Source: Pyruvatibacter sp. (GTDB lineage Bacteria; Pseudomonadota; Alphaproteobacteria; CGMCC-115125). Taken from it: 64,000 bases of DNA. Shown piece after piece: positions 60,858 through 64,000 of this stretch (positions are counted from its first letter, which is position 1; each line of letters opens with the position of its first letter). The notes under the pieces were generated by a model. The model searched no databases and had not been told where the DNA came from. It was given only the letters and a program-made list of their open reading frames with translations. The stretch spans positions 692,501 to 756,500 of the forward strand of contig NZ_JAVJSC010000003.1 of NCBI RefSeq assembly GCF_040219635.1, read 5' to 3'. A program made the translations under genes and the position numbers.

Positions 60858-62498
60858 CTAGATCACCACCGCCACGGCAATAACCGCCAGCGCCACAGCA
60901 CCCACCCACAGGGCAATGCGGTTAGGCCGTTCACGTTCTGCCTGGGCATTGGCGATGGCCTTGGCGGTGTCGGGGTGGAGTTTCAGGCCGTCCGCAACGC
61001 CACCTCCGCCCCCGAACCCACGCGGCCCGGCAAGGCTGCGCGCGGCGCGTTCGGCGGTTTCCAGAAGGTCCGGCAGGTCACCCATCAGGCGGCCCATGCG
61101 TTCAGCGCCTTTGACGGCATCCTGCAACCGGCCTTCGGGGCCGATGCGGCTTTCAAGCCACTGGCGCAACACCGGCTCGGCGGTTTTCCACATGTTGAAA
61201 TCCGGGTCCAGGTCGCGGGCAACGCCTTCCACCACGACCATGGTTTTTTGCAGCATGATGAGTTCGGGCCGGGTTTCCATCTCGAACTGGCCGGTCACTT
61301 CAAAGAGCTGTGCCAGCAACCGCGCCATGGAAATCTCGTGCGCCTCACGGCCCAAAATCGGCTCGCCGATGGCCCGCAACGCCTGCGCGAACCCGTCAAC
61401 GGATTTGTTCTCCGGCACATAGCCCGCCTCGAAATGCACTTCCGCCACGCGGCGATAGTCGCGGATCACGAAGCCAAACAATATCTCCGCCAGAAACCGG
61501 CTCTCCTTGGCGTTGAGACGCCCCATGATGCCGTAATCCACCGCCACCAGAGTACCGCCGGGCGAGCCGTCGGCTTCCACAAACAGATTGCCGGGGTGCA
61601 TGTCGGCGTGGAAATAGCCTTCGCGCACCGCATGGGTCAGAAACGTGGTGATGAGATTGGCCGCCACAGCCTTCGGGTCCAGATTGGCGGCACTGATGCG
61701 AGCCCTGTCGGCGATGGGAATGCCCGGTATCCACTCAAGCGTCATCACCCGCTTTGATGTGCGCTCCCAGTCAATGGCGGGCGTGCGAAAGCCCGCGTCG
61801 CCTTTGGTGCGCTCGGCCATTTCCGACATGGCGGCGGCCTCAAGGCGCAAATCCATTTCCAGCGCCATCGAGTCGGCAAGTGTTTGCACAACGTCAATGG
61901 GCTTGAGCCGACGCGACGACGGCACCGCGCGGTCAATCAGACGGGCCACCCAGAAGAACGTTTCAAGGTCTGCCGCAAACCGCTGCTCAATGCCGGGGCG
62001 CAGCACTTTCACGGCCACATCACGTGTGGTGCCGTCCGCCTCAACGGTGGTGGCTTTGTGCACCTGTGCGATGGAGGCCGCCGCAATCGCGTCACTCATC
62101 TCGCCATAAAGCGCAGACCACGGCTCCCCGAACTCTTCCACGATGATGGCTTGTGCGGTGTCCGTATCAAACGGCGGCAGCCGGTCCTGCAGTTTGGCGA
62201 GGTCGCGGGCCAGCGCCGGGTCCACCACGTCAGGCCGCGTCGCCAGAAACTGGCCCAGCTTGATGTAGCTGGGGCCAAGCTCTGTGAGAGCGGCTGCCAG
62301 CCTGTCGCCTTCAGAAGCCTGAGCCCCGTCCGCTAATTTGTTTGCGCCGCCGATTTTCTGGCGTACGCGGGCAATGGCGCGGGCGGCCTTCACCGGTGCT
62401 GGCGGCTCGCCTGCATCAATGGCAAACAGGGCGTCGTAGCGCGACAGCACCCATGCGGCGCGGATCAGCCGACCAAGATTGCGCACATGGCTGAACAT
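60858..62498 (-). CDS. ubiB: Ubiquinone biosynthesis protein UbiB (ABC1/ADCK kinase-like)
   Basis: A 546-residue atypical kinase-like protein required for ubiquinone synthesis. It shows LGPSYIKLGQFLATRPDVV (KxGQ motif), ASIAQVHKATTV, FHADMHPGNLFVEADG and VDYGIMGRLN. A single C-terminal membrane helix (IALWVGAVALAVIAVAVVI) anchors it. It lies 11 bp downstream of ubiE. Confidence 0.97.
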   Translation of the reverse strand: MFSHVRNLGRLIRAAWVLSRYDALFAIDAGEPPAPVKAARAIARVRQKIGGANKLADGAQASEGDRLAAALTELGPSYIKLGQFLATRPDVVDPALARDLAKLQDRLPPFDTDTAQAIIVEEFGEPWSALYGEMSDAIAAASIAQVHKATTVEADGTTRDVAVKVLRPGIEQRFAADLETFFWVARLIDRAVPSSRRLKPIDVVQTLADSMALEMDLRLEAAAMSEMAERTKGDAGFRTPAIDWERTSKRVMTLEWIPGIPIADRARISAANLDPKAVAANLITTFLTHAVREGYFHADMHPGNLFVEADGSPGGTLVAVDYGIMGRLNAKESRFLAEILFGFVIRDYRRVAEVHFEAGYVPENKSVDGFAQALRAIGEPILGREAHEISMARLLAQLFEVTGQFEMETRPELIMLQKTMVVVEGVARDLDPDFNMWKTAEPVLRQWLESRIGPEGRLQDAVKGAERMGRLMGDLPDLLETAERAARSLAGPRGFGGGGGVADGLKLHPDTAKAIANAQAERERPNRIALWVGAVALAVIAVAVVI

Positions 62499-62509
62499 CC
62501 GTGTACGCC

Positions 62510-63277
62510 TTAAATCTTGAAACCGGAATGCATCGCCGCGATGCCGCCGGTAAGGTTACGGTGAGACACCCGCGCAAAGCCCGCTTTGGCAATGCGCTGT
62601 TCAAACGCCTTTTGCTGCGGAAACTTGCGGATGCTCTCAACCAGGTACTGGTAGGAGTCGCGATCGCCCGCCACCAGTTCGCCGATGCGCGGTATCACAC
62701 CAAACGACCAGCGTTCGTAAATGTCGTCCAGCAACGGCACCACCACATGGCTGAACTCAAGACACAAGAACCGCCCGCCGGGCTTGAGCACCCGGTAGGC
62801 CTCAGCCAGCGCCGCATCAAGGTCCGGCACATTACGAATGCCAAACGCGATTGTGTAGGCGTCAAATCGGTTGTCTTCGAGCGGCAGACGCTCCGCATTC
62901 ATGCAGGCAAATGACAGTTGCTTGCCCATTGCGTCACCGGCGGCGCGCACCTTGCCTTCGCCCAGCATGGCATCGTTGATGTCGGCCACCAGCACCTTGG
63001 CGTGGCCGTGTGAGCGCTCGGCAATGCGCTGGGCAATGTCGCCGGTGCCGCCCGCCATATCCAGCGTCTCATAGGCGCGGCCACGTTTGGGCGGTGCAAG
63101 CCATGCCACCAGCGCGTCTTTCCACAGACGGTGAACGCCTGCGGACATCAGGTCGTTCATCAGGTCATAGCGCCCCGCCACATTGCGGAACACGCCATTG
63201 ACCAGCCCCTGCTTCTCAGCAGGGTCCACGTCGCGAAACCCGAAATGGGTCGCGTTGCTGGGTGCGGTGTCACTCAT
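62510..63277 (-). CDS. ubiE: Ubiquinone/menaquinone C-methyltransferase UbiE
   Basis: A 255-residue SAM-dependent methyltransferase: THFGFRDVDPAEKQGLVNGV, the SAM loop LDMAGGTGDIAQRI, AYTIAFGIRNVPD and FLCLEFSHV. ATG 63277 gives the usual length; the frame upstream of it is not conserved. Divergent from mutM across 93 bp. Confidence 0.96.
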   Translation of the reverse strand: MSDTAPSNATHFGFRDVDPAEKQGLVNGVFRNVAGRYDLMNDLMSAGVHRLWKDALVAWLAPPKRGRAYETLDMAGGTGDIAQRIAERSHGHAKVLVADINDAMLGEGKVRAAGDAMGKQLSFACMNAERLPLEDNRFDAYTIAFGIRNVPDLDAALAEAYRVLKPGGRFLCLEFSHVVVPLLDDIYERWSFGVIPRIGELVAGDRDSYQYLVESIRKFPQQKAFEQRIAKAGFARVSHRNLTGGIAAMHSGFKI

Positions 63278-63370
63278 GGGCGCGGACCATAGCGCAAGAG
63301 GGCCTGATTGCGCTATGAGACCTGCCCGAAGTGGTAAAATGCCGCTGCGCTCAAGGATAAGCCGCACCCG

Positions 63371-64000
63371 ATGCCCGAACTTCCCGAAGTTGAAACCGTC
63401 CGCCGCGGCCTCGCGCCCGCCATGGAAGGTCAACGCTTCATGCATGTGGAAGCCAAGCGGCCTGACCTGCGGTTTCCCCTGCCGGAGGATTTTGCCAATC
63501 GCCTGACAGGTGCCCGCGTGGAGACGCTTGCGCGGCGCGGCAAATATCTGATTGCGCGGCTCGATGATGCGGCCCTGCTCATCATGCATCTGGGTATGTC
63601 GGGCCGGTTTGTGGTCGAGATGCCCGATGTGGTGGCACGGCCCGGCGCATTCCACCTTGATACCGGGGCCAATGCCCACGCCATGCATGAGCATATTGTG
63701 TTCCGCATGGAAGGGGGCGGCGTGGTGCGCTACTCCGACCCGCGCCGGTTTGGTTTCATGGTGATTGAAGAAACCGGCGACGAAACCAAAAACAGCTTTT
63801 TGAAACTGCTCGGCCCCGAACCGCTGTCGCGCGACTTTGATGCGGACGCTCTGGCGCGCGGGCTTGCAGGCCGCAAATCCCCGATCAAGATGGCACTGCT
63901 TGATCAGGCGGTGGTCGCGGGCCTTGGCAATATATATGTGTGTGAGGCGCTGTTTCGGTCGCGCATATCGCCAAAGCGCATTGCTTCGTCGTTGGTAAAG
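63371..64000 (+). CDS. mutM: Formamidopyrimidine-DNA glycosylase (partial, runs off the window)
   Basis: The first 210 residues of Fpg/MutM, which removes oxidised purines such as 8-oxoguanine. After Met removal the catalytic Pro is exposed (PELPEVETVRRGLAP). MHLGMSGRF, YSDPRRFGFMV and the VAGLGNIYVCEALF region follow. The C-terminal zinc finger lies beyond base 64000. mutM beside ubiE/ubiB/coaBC/dut is the normal alphaproteobacterial order. Confidence 0.96.
   Translation, partial: MPELPEVETVRRGLAPAMEGQRFMHVEAKRPDLRFPLPEDFANRLTGARVETLARRGKYLIARLDDAALLIMHLGMSGRFVVEMPDVVARPGAFHLDTGANAHAMHEHIVFRMEGGGVVRYSDPRRFGFMVIEETGDETKNSFLKLLGPEPLSRDFDADALARGLAGRKSPIKMALLDQAVVAGLGNIYVCEALFRSRISPKRIASSLVK

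Noticed and set aside
1..64000. CRISPR array, prophage or integrative element with tRNA attachment
   Set aside because: No regularly spaced repeats, phage genes, integrase or tRNA were seen; the only mobile element found is the IS1595 unit.

Overview
The window is about 60% GC chromosomal DNA from an alphaproteobacterium. Several gene orders typical of Hyphomicrobiales/Parvibaculales support this: miaB-phoH-ybeY-corC-lnt-(XRE)-metK-trmB, rimP-nusA-ylxR-infB-rbfA-truB-rpsO-pnp, fabA-fabB-fabI near an irr gene, and coaBC-dut plus ubiB-ubiE beside mutM. The genus cannot be fixed from the sequence alone. I saw no tRNA, rRNA, CRISPR or prophage.

Layout. 1-4440: comM (natural-transformation helicase) is cut by a complete 3.4-kb IS1595-family element (169-3591). 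It has 26-bp imperfect terminal inverted repeats and an exact 8-bp target duplication (GAGATGCT). Besides its transposase it carries a two-helix membrane protein, a DUF6471 protein, a NYN nuclease with a 27-codon membrane microprotein coupled to it, and a coiled-coil/winged-helix protein with a small overlapping partner. 4612-23709: hybrid sensor kinase, OlsB-like acyltransferase, maeB, mutS, glnD, murJ, trpS, DUF2333, usp, nfu, a RutE-like nitroreductase, tsaB and rimI. 23850-33849: fur, plsC, the miaB-to-lnt cluster, a PraR-like regulator, metK and trmB. 33862-35750: four reverse-strand accessory genes (TetR, two VOC proteins, DUF1428) with a perfect operator palindrome, lying between trmB and rimP. 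36023-45902: the translation/transcription operon rimP to pnp, with an intrinsic terminator inside its leader. 46611-47447: a gene-free stretch full of palindromes. 47448-50240: fabA-fabB-fabI (reverse strand). 50420-54902: GST, NUDIX, irr, a rubrerythrin lacking its rubredoxin domain, an Fe-S protein and DUF3501. 54921-64000: SH3 protein, 2-hydroxyacid dehydrogenase, a sulfur group (E1-like adenylyltransferase, cysK, Rrf2), dut, coaBC, ubiB, ubiE and the start of mutM.

Most of the window is conserved housekeeping sequence. The accessory or unusual parts are the IS1595 element with its cargo, the TetR/VOC insertion, the palindrome-rich spacer, the irr-linked rubrerythrin/Fe-S/DUF3501 module, and the cysK-linked Rrf2 and E1-like proteins that both lack expected metal-binding cysteines. 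The best candidate for an undescribed system is the cargo of the IS1595 element. Its function is unknown, and any defence or toxin role is inference only.
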